From Acinetobacter defluvii (GTDB taxonomy: Bacteria; Pseudomonadota; Gammaproteobacteria; Pseudomonadales; Moraxellaceae), in assembly GCF_001704615.3 (NCBI RefSeq), contig NZ_CP029396.2, positions 186,001 through 250,000 of the forward strand: a DNA stretch of 64,000 bases. Reading direction: 5' to 3'. Position 1 is the stretch's first letter. Every line of letters begins with the position of its first letter. Under the pieces are notes generated by a model, which was not told the origin of the DNA, did no database searches, and saw only the letters and a program-made list of their open reading frames with translations. A program made the position numbers and the translations under genes. Positions 29,236-38,531 of this stretch are shown here, piece after piece.

Positions 29236-30171
29236 ATGGATATTTACACAGTTATCCGAGTGAGCAAAAAGTTGTTTGACCACGGTTATGTTGTAATACC
29301 AGAACACAAAGTAGATTTTAAATCGGCTTTACTGCTCTTAAATGAACAAACCGTTGATGATCGATTTCTAATATCTAAAGATATAGTAGGTGCTGAAATC
29401 AGAGGGAATTTTGCCTTAATTGAAAAGGAGGGGAAGTTTCAATTGTTTACCAAAGGAATAGATTACTTTTGTTTGAATGTTGAGCCTGAAAAATCCAGTA
29501 CTGATCCTAAACCTGAAAAAGAGGTAAAAAAGAGTAAAGTAGTTCTCAAAAACCGTTATTTATATAAAAGTGGCGTGAAGAAGATAGGGGAGCTGGACAC
29601 GTACAAGAAAAGAAGCGTCAAGATTACGAATGTAGGAAAACCATTTGTACTAAAACAAAAATTGCATGACGTTCCAGATTGGCTTTTTGAAAAGCTAAAA
29701 GACCAAGATGTATGTTGGATCTATTTTGAATATGCTGAAGAACAATTATCAGAGGCACCAATAGAAACTGCACCAATCAATTTAAAAAGTGACATTGAAA
29801 GTTGTGTTAAATACTTTAAGTTACATGGTGAAAAAACAAGAAAAAAACCAATTATCAATGCTGAAGCACCAGGTAACGTAAACCTATTCAGATATTGTGA
29901 TTTACGGCGCATTGATCAGGAATTAAAAGTCTTATTTGTTTGTAGTGAAAACTATCTTTGGTTACTGGAACAAAATAGACAAGATCCACTACCTAACATC
30001 AAATTAAACAATATTAGTTTTGGCGGTTGGATCATTCCCAAGACGACAAACCAAGATATGTTGAATAAGCTAATAATGTTAGATAAAGAATTAAAAACGA
30101 ATCCAGATGCTTATCTTCTAAGTGTACGAGAGAGAGATGGATCCGTAAATTTGAACAACTCCTATAAGTGA
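29236..30171 (+). CDS. Hypothetical protein, C-terminus altered by IS insertion
   Basis: 311 residues; AAGGAG precedes the ATG. A charged linker (about residues 88-105, EKSSTDPKPEKEVKK) separates two soluble parts. The last 16 codons (from 30123) and the stop lie inside the left end of the IS3-family element, so the native C-terminus was replaced. It is the last gene of the operon starting at 27013. Function unknown. Confidence 0.5.
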   Translation: MDIYTVIRVSKKLFDHGYVVIPEHKVDFKSALLLLNEQTVDDRFLISKDIVGAEIRGNFALIEKEGKFQLFTKGIDYFCLNVEPEKSSTDPKPEKEVKKSKVVLKNRYLYKSGVKKIGELDTYKKRSVKITNVGKPFVLKQKLHDVPDWLFEKLKDQDVCWIYFEYAEEQLSEAPIETAPINLKSDIESCVKYFKLHGEKTRKKPIINAEAPGNVNLFRYCDLRRIDQELKVLFVCSENYLWLLEQNRQDPLPNIKLNNISFGGWIIPKTTNQDMLNKLIMLDKELKTNPDAYLLSVRERDGSVNLNNSYK

Positions 30172-30220
30172 TATTCTGCTCCTCAAATGATGTTATAAAC
30201 ATCAATATATGGAGTATTTT

Positions 30221-30526
30221 ATGGCACGTAGACCAAGAAGAAATCATTCAAATGATTTTAAAGCTAAGGTAGCACTTGCTGCGATTAAAGCAGAAAAAAC
30301 ACTTGCTGAATTGAGTGCTGAGTTTGATGTTCATCAAAACCAAATTATTGACTGGAAAAATCAATTGATCTCAGCTTCCTCGCAAGCTTTCGATCAATCA
30401 AAAGCTCCAACAGAACCACCCATCGATCTAAAAAAACTACATGCAAAAATCGGTGAGCAGGCATTAGAAATTGATTTTTTAGAAGGTGTGTTGAAGAAAC
30501 TGGGCCGCTTCAACCACAAAAGTTAA
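30221..30526 (+). CDS. IS3-family OrfA (HTH subunit)
   Basis: 101 residues from the ATG at 30221, preceded by GGAG. Helix-turn-helix of the IS3 type (LAELSAEFDVHQNQIIDWKNQ) and a C-terminal leucine-zipper-like helix (ALEIDFLEGVLKKLG). It provides DNA binding for the OrfAB transposase. Confidence 0.85.
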   Translation: MARRPRRNHSNDFKAKVALAAIKAEKTLAELSAEFDVHQNQIIDWKNQLISASSQAFDQSKAPTEPPIDLKKLHAKIGEQALEIDFLEGVLKKLGRFNHKS

Positions 30527-30612
30527 TCGACGACTCACTTCAGATTTCAGTATCTAAGCAAGCTAAGCTGCTGAAAGTCTCCCGTGGTTGTTATTACTAT
30601 CGCCCAAAACCT

Positions 30613-31353
30613 GTGAGTGCATCAGATCTGAAGCTGATGCGATGTATTGATGAATTACATATGCAATATCCTTTTGCAGGCAGTCGTATGATGCGTGATT
30701 TGTTGAATCGTCAAGGACATCATATAGGACGACGTCATACACGTACTTTAATGAAGAAAATGGGTATTCAGGCGTTATATTGCAAACCAAATTTAAGCCA
30801 GGCTAATCAAGCTCACCGTAAATATCCATATCTGCTCAAAGGGTTGGCTATTCAGCGCAGTAATCAAGTGTGGTCTACGGATATAACGTATATCCCTATG
30901 GCAAAAGGCTTTGTTTATTTATGTGCTGTGATTGATTGGCATAGCCGCAAGGTACTTGCGCATAGGGTATCGATTAGTATGGAGGTGGATTTTTGTATTT
31001 CGGCTTTAAATGAAGCAATTGAAAAATATGGTCGACCTGAAATATTTAATACAGACCAAGGCAGCCAGTTTACCAGTGATGCATTTATTGATGTATTGAA
31101 ATCAAATGGCATTCAAATCAGTATGGATGGTAAAGGTCGATGGGTAGATAATGTGATGGTTGAACGATTATGGCGGAGCGTTAAATATGAAGAGGTGTAT
31201 CTCAAAGCTTATAGCAGTGTCACAGATGCGAAAAAGCAATTAAGTGCATATTTTGAGTTTTATAATTTGAAACGACCTCATTCGAGTCTAGACAAAATGA
31301 CACCAAATGAGTTTTACTATGATCAGCTACCCCAACAAAACAAGGTGGCTTAA
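30613..31353 (+). CDS. IS3-family OrfB (DDE transposase)
   Basis: rve integrase core: first Asp in WSTDITYIPM, second in NTDQGSQFTS, and Glu in the VERLWRSVKYEEVY region. The listed start is a GTG, but the frame is open upstream to about 30525 with family-like sequence, so expression is probably by programmed frameshift from OrfA rather than from this codon. Confidence 0.85.
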   Translation: MSASDLKLMRCIDELHMQYPFAGSRMMRDLLNRQGHHIGRRHTRTLMKKMGIQALYCKPNLSQANQAHRKYPYLLKGLAIQRSNQVWSTDITYIPMAKGFVYLCAVIDWHSRKVLAHRVSISMEVDFCISALNEAIEKYGRPEIFNTDQGSQFTSDAFIDVLKSNGIQISMDGKGRWVDNVMVERLWRSVKYEEVYLKAYSSVTDAKKQLSAYFEFYNLKRPHSSLDKMTPNEFYYDQLPQQNKVA

Positions 31354-31498
31354 CTAGAGCGGAATATCACTTATAAATACGCTTTTAGTTGTTCAAACAA
31401 GTGGGACCACCTCTAGAGTAAAGTACTCTCGTACAATAACTATTGTAATGCTACTAATTAAGTTGCTTAAATCTAAATAATTAAACATAGCTGCAAAC

Positions 31499-31618
31499 AT
31501 GAATCTCAATTTTTTATTCGGCTTTATCATAATTATTGTTGGCGGTGGTGCAGCAATAGTTGCGCTTCGTTCAATGTTAGAAAATGAAATTTTTATGAAG
31601 GATAGTATATGGCTATGA
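31499..31618 (+). CDS. 39-residue membrane peptide
   Basis: ATG at 31499, stop TGA at 31616-31618. Residues 4-24 form one transmembrane helix (FLFGFIIIIVGGGAAIVA). The stop overlaps the ATG at 31615 of the next membrane protein (ATGA), so the two are coupled. No SD sequence is obvious. The overlap with a second membrane gene is the main support. Confidence 0.4.
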   Translation: MNLNFLFGFIIIIVGGGAAIVALRSMLENEIFMKDSIWL

Positions 31619-31908
31619 ATAATTCTAAATTCGATAAATACTTATTGCGCTCATTTTTAAAAAATACTGGACTTGCAATAATTTCAATTAGTGCAATAGC
31701 ATTGGTTATATTTGCATGTTATGTGGTTTATATAGGAATAGGAAAAGCATCAACTTATGTATTCAATAACTTTGTACTAACTCTAAAAACTATTGGCTAT
31801 ATCGTATTATTTTTAATCGCTTTAAATTTAGTTATCTGTTTTATTGAAAATGTTATCAAAGAAGCCAATCAAAAAAGGAGTGAAGATAGTTCAGAAGATA
31901 ATGTATGA
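31615..31908 (+). CDS. Small membrane protein with two transmembrane segments
   Basis: 97 residues from the ATG at 31615, which overlaps the upstream peptide's stop; an ATG two codons earlier is possible. Hydrophobic helices lie at about residues 15-42 and 58-80, with a charged C-terminal tail. It follows the IS3-family element; its promoter, and perhaps upstream genes, may have been affected by that insertion. Function unknown. Confidence 0.45.
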   Translation: MNNSKFDKYLLRSFLKNTGLAIISISAIALVIFACYVVYIGIGKASTYVFNNFVLTLKTIGYIVLFLIALNLVICFIENVIKEANQKRSEDSSEDNV

Positions 31909-32083
31909 GGGTAATAAAAAGTATCATACTGGCTTACTCTCAACACTTTGATTTTTTGGTCTTTATCTCCATCAAGTGTATTTTCTAAAATATAGTATGA
32001 ATCTTTTACCCTCATACACTAAGGGGTTAAGAAAGGTTTCGGCAAGAAACGCCCCTCAACAAAACACCTACGATAAAAAAGTT

Positions 32084-32446
32084 TTAGTGATCGTGGTGAT
32101 CTGTATCAATTACGTCATTATTGTTTGCATTAAACTTAGCCTGCTCTTTATAAAAATTATAGTCGGCATTGTCGTATACAAGCTCTTTTGGGTAAGGGAT
32201 ACCCATTTCATCAAGCTTTAAAGCGTAATAATGCGGTATTGGCTTGGTTGGATTGAAGTATGGTTCAGGGTAGTACTGAGTAACGACTTTAGCGGAGTAG
32301 GAATTAACGAGTTGATCTACATCGCTTTCTATTGTTTTTTGTTGGTCATTGTAATAAGAGTCAACAAGCTCTTTGTCTGAGTGGCTTGCTGCACAACCTG
32401 AAAATATTAAAGGTATTAAAATAGCGATAATTCTATAATGTTTCAT
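32084..32446 (-). CDS. Small lipoprotein
   Basis: 120 residues. The signal peptide ends with lipobox IFSGC (Cys at residue 18). The mature part is polar, Tyr/Asn/Asp-rich and ends in a His/Asp cluster (DTDHHDH) that might bind metal. It is transcribed divergently from the gene at 32507. No family was recognised. Confidence 0.6.
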   Translation of the reverse strand: MKHYRIIAILIPLIFSGCAASHSDKELVDSYYNDQQKTIESDVDQLVNSYSAKVVTQYYPEPYFNPTKPIPHYYALKLDEMGIPYPKELVYDNADYNFYKEQAKFNANNNDVIDTDHHDH

Positions 32447-32506
32447 TTTAAATAGGCCCAGGTGTAGTGTATATTTAATGGAACGTTAAAATACTTTAGA
32501 TTATAC

Positions 32507-33253
32507 ATGACTTTTAAAGATGCTGTAACACCACCTTTTAGCAGAGGAAAAAGAGAACATAAGTTCTTGGCTAAAATGTTAAAATCTGAAAAAGATAAGA
32601 TTAAGCTTTATACCAAAAGCTTAAGAAAAATTACTTTTAATGAGCTTTTAATTAGAGCAACTTTAATCTTAGTTGTGGTTTTTGCGTTAAGTTTTTGTAT
32701 CTTTGGCGTATACCTATCTTTGAACGGTTTATTTTCAAAAGATGTGCATTTAGGAATTATTGGCATTATAGGTGATAGTAGTAGAATAATATTATGTACC
32801 ATCTCAGCTATATTGTGTGCGGTTACAGCCTTCAAATTGTTTAAGAAAGCAAAAATTGACTGGAAAGAACATCAGTCATCAAAACGATATGCCAAAGCAA
32901 TAACGAAAGAGTACCAGTCATTAAATAATTTGATTTTGGAACAGATTAAACAAGATAAAACAGGCAGTTATTGGCTGAACAGCAAAGAGATCCTGAGCAT
33001 AACAGAGCAATACGAAGATAACATAAATGAAAACACAAAAGATTATCTGGTAAGTTTTACGCAAGATACGACTAAAAAGTATGTTAGGTTTTACATATAT
33101 AATAATTCGCATATCTCTAATGGGTATACCAATGTTTTACATATACACTCGACTACTTTAACAATTTATTCACATTGTCTAAGTTATTCGGATTCGTTAA
33201 GTGTTAAAGACCTTTTAGCTATTTCTGTTAAAAGTATTTGCATAAATTATTAG
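32507..33253 (+). CDS. Membrane protein with two transmembrane segments
   Basis: 248 residues. A basic N-terminal 45 residues precede two hydrophobic segments (about 50-73 and 84-107). A soluble, beta-rich C-terminal domain (about 150-248) follows. The layout, with cytoplasmic N- and C-terminal parts, resembles small plasmid signalling or assembly proteins, but no motif was recognised. A terminator lies at 33309. Confidence 0.5.
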   Translation: MTFKDAVTPPFSRGKREHKFLAKMLKSEKDKIKLYTKSLRKITFNELLIRATLILVVVFALSFCIFGVYLSLNGLFSKDVHLGIIGIIGDSSRIILCTISAILCAVTAFKLFKKAKIDWKEHQSSKRYAKAITKEYQSLNNLILEQIKQDKTGSYWLNSKEILSITEQYEDNINENTKDYLVSFTQDTTKKYVRFYIYNNSHISNGYTNVLHIHSTTLTIYSHCLSYSDSLSVKDLLAISVKSICINY

Positions 33254-33308
33254 TTTTACTATAATACTTTTAAGAACAAAATTTAAATGTTTCTTACGAC
33301 ATTAAAAG

Positions 33309-33337
33309 AATGGGAGGCTTATAGCTTCCCATTTTTC
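33309..33337. terminator. Terminator between convergent genes
   Basis: AATGGGAGGCT and AGCTTCCCATT form an imperfect stem, with T-tracts on the plus side. It lies between convergent genes at 32507-33253 (plus) and 33353-33706 (minus). Confidence 0.6.
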
Positions 33338-33352
33338 TTTTTAAAATAACTA

Positions 33353-33706
33353 TTATTTTTCTAAAACATCATTTGCCTTTTTCTCAAAACCCTTAACTTC
33401 TGCTAAAAGTTCTTTATTTTGGGCCATTGTGTCAGTAAAGGTCTGTTTCGAGAATTTAATGAATTCCAATGCATCATTGATTGATTGTTCTTTGCTGGGC
33501 TTCACGTACTTAGGCAGCTTATTGAATTCAGTATCCACATTTCTATTGATCGCAGAAAAGTCTTTATCAAGCGACTCGAATGCTGCACTGGTTGACTCAA
33601 GCTGTATACGTTCAGAAACTCTATGGTCGATGTTTTGGAACACCAGGAACACACATACAAAAACTAAACTAGCAATTAAACTATTTTTTAGAACAACTGT
33701 ATCCAT
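33353..33706 (-). CDS. Membrane-anchored coiled-coil protein
   Basis: 117 residues from the ATG at 33706, which has AAAGGG about 11 bases upstream; the ATG at 33724 is too far 5'. One N-terminal transmembrane helix (NSLIASLVFVCVFLVF) is followed by a helical, Lys/Glu-rich periplasmic part with heptad-like spacing. It is divergent from the gene at 33755. Function unknown. Confidence 0.5.
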   Translation of the reverse strand: MDTVVLKNSLIASLVFVCVFLVFQNIDHRVSERIQLESTSAAFESLDKDFSAINRNVDTEFNKLPKYVKPSKEQSINDALEFIKFSKQTFTDTMAQNKELLAEVKGFEKKANDVLEK

Positions 33707-33754
33707 TTTTAAACCCTTTAACATTTCTTTGATATTTTTAGTATAATCACTTCA

Positions 33755-34300
33755 ATGTCTTTAAAACTTTTTTTAAAAAATATGTCTAAAGCCTCTAACG
33801 TTGAGCTATTAAACTTTTATAGTCTTGTGGAAGTACCTTTTAAATATGCTCACAAAGAGGTGTTGTTCTCCATTTCTATTTTATATTTTAACGGTAAAAC
33901 TAAATCATACGTTCATTATCACAAATTTGAAGATGAAGAATTGCAGACTGTTCTAGGGTATGTGGTTTCGGAGAGTCTGGCGTGGACCTTTGGATCTTTG
34001 AAAACTGATAAATTCACTGTTAATCAGAATTTTATTTTCAATACAGTGCAAGAAGTTGAAAAATGCCTTAAAGAACAAATAAATGCTGTATATAAAAGCA
34101 CGGGTATAAATGCTAAGTTTTCCATGCAATATGCCTTAAAGGATAAGCCATCTGCAGAAAACAACGACTTATTAGAGAAGATATTTGCGATTGATAAAAT
34201 GCTACCATTTGCTTTTACATTTAATATTAACGGCGGTTATGAAGTTGCATTAAAAGAATGTTCGTTAAAACTAATTAATGATATTGGTTTTTTCGCTTAA
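33755..34300 (+). CDS. Hypothetical protein
   Basis: 181 residues. A TATAAT box at 33742-33747 places transcription start at or next to the ATG at 33755, so it is either leaderless or begins at the ATG at 33782. The protein is soluble with mixed strands and helices. No recognised motif. Confidence 0.45.
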   Translation: MSLKLFLKNMSKASNVELLNFYSLVEVPFKYAHKEVLFSISILYFNGKTKSYVHYHKFEDEELQTVLGYVVSESLAWTFGSLKTDKFTVNQNFIFNTVQEVEKCLKEQINAVYKSTGINAKFSMQYALKDKPSAENNDLLEKIFAIDKMLPFAFTFNINGGYEVALKECSLKLINDIGFFA

Positions 34301-34390
34301 AAGTCCTTAAACTATTAAATACCACTTCATTAATACTTATTTTTAATTATAATGTGGGGTATTAGTAGTTTTAAGTTAGGTCATTAAGTA

Positions 34391-35713
34391 GTGAATAAGA
34401 AAACCCTTACCATAGCGATATTGTCAGTTTTACTATTTGGTTGTGATAAGTTAGAGCCTTCAAATACTGATACTGCATCTCAAGAAGAACAAATAGATCC
34501 CATTGAAAAGAAAGTTGAGGAACAAGTTCGCAAATATGATGAACGTGTTACCACTTACAATCCATCTAACTACAAATTACCTCAATCAAGCCTTTCTACC
34601 ACCAACCACAAAGTAGCGTGTAATTTTGGTGTAGGGGGAGATCTACCAGCTTTGGCATCAAATGGCATGTTCTCACAGCCGTTATATCGTATTGAAGCTG
34701 AGCAGATCATGGATAAAGTTCAGGGCGATGTGATGTATGCCCCTTATTCAATCGCAACATCTGTTGAGGGTGATGTTTTATATGAATCTGAAATTGATAG
34801 CTTTGATCGACAGCTAAATACATTACGAAGTTATCAAATTAAATCATCTGAACAAAATATCATTTCGTCATCTGGCTTTTACACCAATTCAAACAAAGCT
34901 GTTCGTATGGCACCTATCCGCAGTTACCCGGTTGCTTATGTGAAGCGCTTGGACGGCGATATTGTTTCTACATCTATGTTTAATGATGCATGCGACAAAG
35001 AAGTAGGTGTACGTAACTACAAATGGCGCGAAATTGATGTGTCGGGCAAACCATATGCAAGTTTGGCATCCACTGTATCTGAGCAGATTGTTCGGGTGAA
35101 TCAGTTTGGCATGTTCACCAGTGCATCAAATTTTTACAGCTACTTCAGTAGTGAGTTTGGCAACTTCTTGGCTGCAAATAACAAGTTTAGATCCGCATTG
35201 GAGAAATCAGGACGTTTCCCTAAAGGTTCAAAAATCTACGTTCCATCTGAGATTAAAACGTCTGATGAAACACTGGTGATTACGAAGAACCCTGAGCTTG
35301 AAATTACAGACTTCCAAAAAGACAAGGTTTTAGAGGCATACAACAAAGAGGCCAAAATGCGGAATCTTGGCCAGATCGTATTCAAGGTCTACAACCTCAA
35401 AAACAATACTGTTTTCTATACACCATGGAATGAAACCAAGCACCGTGAAGCGGTCGAGTTTGAACCTATTGTTGTTATCGATGGCAAGGCTTATTCAGCA
35501 GTTTGGCATGTTCCTAATACTTTGACATTCAATGATTCGACCAGTGCTGGAAACTTAACGTATTACAACGCTACGGCGCATAACGCATTCGTCAATGCTG
35601 TTAAAGGTATATACCAAGGTCAGCAAAGCATGGTTGGTACAGAGCACGAAGATGATACCGAATATTCAATGAAGACTGCAGTTGAATACCAGAAAGCTCA
35701 GGCAGAGAAATAA
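34391..35713 (+). CDS. Large lipoprotein
   Basis: 440 residues with a GTG start at 34391. The signal peptide ends in LLFGC with the lipidated Cys at residue 18, followed by an acidic, disordered linker (20-65). The rest is a soluble, beta-rich domain (for example YSIATSVEGDVLYESEID). The next gene begins directly after its stop, so the two form an operon continuing to 39566. Probably envelope-facing. Family not recognised. Confidence 0.6.
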   Translation: MNKKTLTIAILSVLLFGCDKLEPSNTDTASQEEQIDPIEKKVEEQVRKYDERVTTYNPSNYKLPQSSLSTTNHKVACNFGVGGDLPALASNGMFSQPLYRIEAEQIMDKVQGDVMYAPYSIATSVEGDVLYESEIDSFDRQLNTLRSYQIKSSEQNIISSSGFYTNSNKAVRMAPIRSYPVAYVKRLDGDIVSTSMFNDACDKEVGVRNYKWREIDVSGKPYASLASTVSEQIVRVNQFGMFTSASNFYSYFSSEFGNFLAANNKFRSALEKSGRFPKGSKIYVPSEIKTSDETLVITKNPELEITDFQKDKVLEAYNKEAKMRNLGQIVFKVYNLKNNTVFYTPWNETKHREAVEFEPIVVIDGKAYSAVWHVPNTLTFNDSTSAGNLTYYNATAHNAFVNAVKGIYQGQQSMVGTEHEDDTEYSMKTAVEYQKAQAEK

Positions 35714-35714
35714 T

Positions 35715-36482
35715 ATGGAATTAAGCACTATTGAAAAGAATACCGAAGCTCAAGACATTCAATCTGATGCGTATGACCAGCGTGTACATTCAGTATTGAT
35801 AGTACCTGAACATGCCCTAAAAAAAATTGAGTCGATGATTTTGGCTACTGGTCATGTACAAAGTGACAGTACCAATCTTTTAGAAGTTTTAAGGCCAATG
35901 CCTGAAGAATTCAGAAAAGACGTTGATAACACCGAATTTACAGAAAAAGAAAACGGCGACATCGGTGATGCAGCCGTGGTCATTGTTGATGGTTTGATTC
36001 ACGACACAAAACGCGGTGTTTGGATCTCTCAAAATTGGGGTTGTGGTAGTCCTAAATTCACCAAGCTTATTCAGGCTGGAGCTGAGCCACCAATTGAACT
36101 GATTGGCAAAAATAAGGGGGATAAGTTTAGTGCGACTTTAACGCACGAATTTCAAAAAGCGTATGAGCGAATGGGTTATACCCAAAAACAGGTCGGTTTT
36201 ATACACATCCTATCAAATGGTGCACCAACGACTTTCTTTAACTACCTGAGTGACGAATTGCTGTGCAAACTGGAATTCATATCAGTAGACAACAACCGTT
36301 TAAACGCCTCACAAACTAACTTTTACAGTGCCGTAGAGCGAGGATCTGTTTCAGATTGGGGAGTGAGCTATCACAGAAAACCTTTTAACTTAGAAAATTA
36401 CCCGATCAATTCTCTATTGGTGTCGGGATTAACAATAACTTTTATTTTGTACCTGATTTACAGCTATCTTTTTGGAGCTTAA
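35715..36482 (+). CDS. Tail-anchored hypothetical protein
   Basis: 255 residues from the ATG at 35715, directly after the stop of the lipoprotein gene; the frame's earlier codons lie inside that gene. It is soluble for about 225 residues and ends in a single hydrophobic segment (LLVSGLTITFILYLIYSYLFGA), typical of a C-terminal membrane anchor. Motifs such as NWGCGSPKF are not known to me. Confidence 0.5.
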   Translation: MELSTIEKNTEAQDIQSDAYDQRVHSVLIVPEHALKKIESMILATGHVQSDSTNLLEVLRPMPEEFRKDVDNTEFTEKENGDIGDAAVVIVDGLIHDTKRGVWISQNWGCGSPKFTKLIQAGAEPPIELIGKNKGDKFSATLTHEFQKAYERMGYTQKQVGFIHILSNGAPTTFFNYLSDELLCKLEFISVDNNRLNASQTNFYSAVERGSVSDWGVSYHRKPFNLENYPINSLLVSGLTITFILYLIYSYLFGA

Positions 36483-36488
36483 TAACAA

Positions 36489-36872
36489 ATGAAATATTTA
36501 AACAGACCATCTCAAAACCGCGAAAACCATCATTACTTTAATCAACAACAGGGCGACAATAGAAAACAGCACAATCCGAACCATCATCACCACTCTATTA
36601 GCTTAAATGATGTATTTCGGTCGTTATTAGCCCTTACTCAACTAGACAAAGACATCCCGACATTGATCAAGCTTTTTGAAGAACAAGGGCTTGAAATATG
36701 CGAAACGCGTGTACGCACTTGGTCAACACCCGTGCATATCAACAATAGACCAATACCACACATTATTTTTGTTGGCTTTATGAAATTACTTGAGCGCATC
36801 AATGCTGAAGCGAAACTCAAAGATATTAATCTGTTTGATCTGTCAGAGATCTTGGACGATATACGCAACTAA
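36489..36872 (+). CDS. Small His/Asn-rich protein, DUF1456-like pattern
   Basis: 127 residues. The N-terminal 35 residues are Asn/Gln/His-rich and disordered (NPNHHHHS). Residues 38-108 (DVFRSLLALTQLDKDIPTLI...HIIFVGFMKLLERI) have the repeated short helical pattern of DUF1456/YehS proteins, though this is a by-eye match. It sits six bases after the previous gene and 18 before the LPD1 gene. Confidence 0.4.
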   Translation: MKYLNRPSQNRENHHYFNQQQGDNRKQHNPNHHHHSISLNDVFRSLLALTQLDKDIPTLIKLFEEQGLEICETRVRTWSTPVHINNRPIPHIIFVGFMKLLERINAEAKLKDINLFDLSEILDDIRN

Positions 36873-36890
36873 CAATTAAGTGGTTTAGCT

Positions 36891-38531
36891 ATGACTGAAG
36901 AAATAAATAGTAATGAAAAAAAAGATGGTCCTATTACGGATGTAGGTAAAAAGTTTGCTGGTGCACGTAAAGACAACCCATCACCAGACTTTTCAGGCAA
37001 CATGAATGGAATTAAGTCTGACAGCCTAGTGACTAAAAAGGAATATTGGCAAAAGCCTGATTTTAGAGCTGATGCCCAATCTGGCCACAAACCTGTAAAA
37101 CATGCACTATTATTTTCTTTGGTCTATGCAAACTTAACCAACAAGCCTTTAGGGGGTGGTTGGTTTAGCATAGGTCAAAAGCAATGGGATGATGCCTACA
37201 TTGCTACACTACACTTCTTAAAAAACAAATATGAAAGCTCACACTACGAACTTTTAGAACAACTGACAGACGACTTTAATGCGTACATGACCGTTAAGTT
37301 TGGTGCTGGACGAAGTGAAAAAGATATTTTAGAACGCTACTCAGCTGGACGACATACCAATCGCAGAGTTAAACACCCACTATCATTTAGTTCAGACACA
37401 CAGTTACGCTTAAATAATCTAATCCCTTTAGGATGGCCAGACGATCGTGTACTTGATGCAGATAATTATGGTGCCAAAAAGTTATTAAACACTGAGACTG
37501 GTCAATATAAGTGGTATGCCGTTAAATCCATTTCAGCAAAGCGCTTTCAAACACTAGATAATTGGACAGAATACGACACATTCGATGCAGCACTAGAAAA
37601 AGTAAAAACATTTTTTCAGCCAATTTTAGATGAACGAGTCATAGAACCCAAAAAAGGACGCGCAAAACCCCCAAAAAGACCGCGCTACGACAGAGTTGAA
37701 GTACGCGAGGGTAAGGACCATCGAAAGGGTGAAAACATCGATAGCCAGTTGCTTATGGACTATTTCAAATTTTCTGGAGTCGAGTTCGGTAATTGGGTAA
37801 ATCAAAAGGAACGTGCATGGTTTCTGAATTGCACGTATGACTCACTAATGGATCTTGTCGAACTTCTAGGTCTACCCGTTACGTTCGCATCTTTAGGCGG
37901 TAAGCTAGGAATAGCATTCGGTTCGCGTGGCACAGGCGTTGATAGCGCAGCAGCTCACTTTGAACCAGGTAATATGCTTATTCATTTGACCAAGACGCAA
38001 GGTGTTGGAGCACTAGCCCATGAGTTCGCGCACGGATTTGATTGTGTTTTGGCAAAACGAAACGGACTCAATAATAACTTTTTTAGCGAATACTTTCTTT
38101 ACACCAGTAAAGGGCGTTACTCAGTACAGAATCATCAAGAGTCAGCATACAAACATCTTAAAGATGGCCAGACTGCAGATAAGTTTATCAAGCTGGTTAA
38201 TTATCTTACTTTTAAGTCAACCAAATACCTTGATTACGAAGAAAGACAAGGCGGTACGGGCTTTATGAATAACGCCATGCACCTAGATCAATCACGGTCA
38301 ATGTATTGGTCACAGCCAACAGAAATCTTTGCCAGACTGTTTGAATGTTGGGTGACGGATAAGCTGGCTGAAAATGATCAACAAAATGGGTTTTTGGTGC
38401 ACGGCACAGAAGAGTCGGCAAATAGTTGGAATATGAAGTTAAGCGCATATCCAACAGGCAGAGAACGGGCAATTTTAGTTGATTTGATGGATGATTGGCT
38501 AAAAGCATTAGTGAGGTCGTGGACGAAATGA
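36891..38531 (+). CDS. Polyvalent-type protein: LPD1 domain and zincin metallopeptidase
   Basis: 546 residues. The C-terminal half contains the LPD1 signature (GVEFGNWVNQKERAWFLN near residue 298, then AFGSRGTGVDSAAAHFEPG) running into a zinc-metallopeptidase motif ALAHEFAHGFD (near 375), with an acidic SQPTEIFARLFECW segment downstream that could supply the third ligand. The N-terminal part is basic and disordered. LPD1 and zincin domains occur in polyvalent proteins that enter recipient cells with conjugative or phage DNA, so a role during transfer, perhaps removing a host factor, is a reasonable inference. Its stop overlaps the start of the next gene (ATGA). Confidence 0.75.
   Translation: MTEEINSNEKKDGPITDVGKKFAGARKDNPSPDFSGNMNGIKSDSLVTKKEYWQKPDFRADAQSGHKPVKHALLFSLVYANLTNKPLGGGWFSIGQKQWDDAYIATLHFLKNKYESSHYELLEQLTDDFNAYMTVKFGAGRSEKDILERYSAGRHTNRRVKHPLSFSSDTQLRLNNLIPLGWPDDRVLDADNYGAKKLLNTETGQYKWYAVKSISAKRFQTLDNWTEYDTFDAALEKVKTFFQPILDERVIEPKKGRAKPPKRPRYDRVEVREGKDHRKGENIDSQLLMDYFKFSGVEFGNWVNQKERAWFLNCTYDSLMDLVELLGLPVTFASLGGKLGIAFGSRGTGVDSAAAHFEPGNMLIHLTKTQGVGALAHEFAHGFDCVLAKRNGLNNNFFSEYFLYTSKGRYSVQNHQESAYKHLKDGQTADKFIKLVNYLTFKSTKYLDYEERQGGTGFMNNAMHLDQSRSMYWSQPTEIFARLFECWVTDKLAENDQQNGFLVHGTEESANSWNMKLSAYPTGRERAILVDLMDDWLKALVRSWTK

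Larger units (their letters stand above)
30123..31435 (+). mobile_element. IS3-family element (copy 1)
   Basis: Outer ends TGTACGAGAG (30123) and CTCTCGTACA (ending 31435) form a perfect 10-bp inverted repeat starting TG and ending CA. Further in, TTTGAACAACT and a TATAAGTGATATTC-type stretch recur inverted at both ends. It encodes OrfA and OrfB. I see no target duplication, so the exact ends are provisional. It is a relative, not a copy, of the element at 50734. Confidence 0.65.

Noticed and set aside
31976..32221. 81-codon plus-strand frame
   Set aside because: It overlaps the lipoprotein gene at 32084-32446, which has a clear signal peptide and lipobox.
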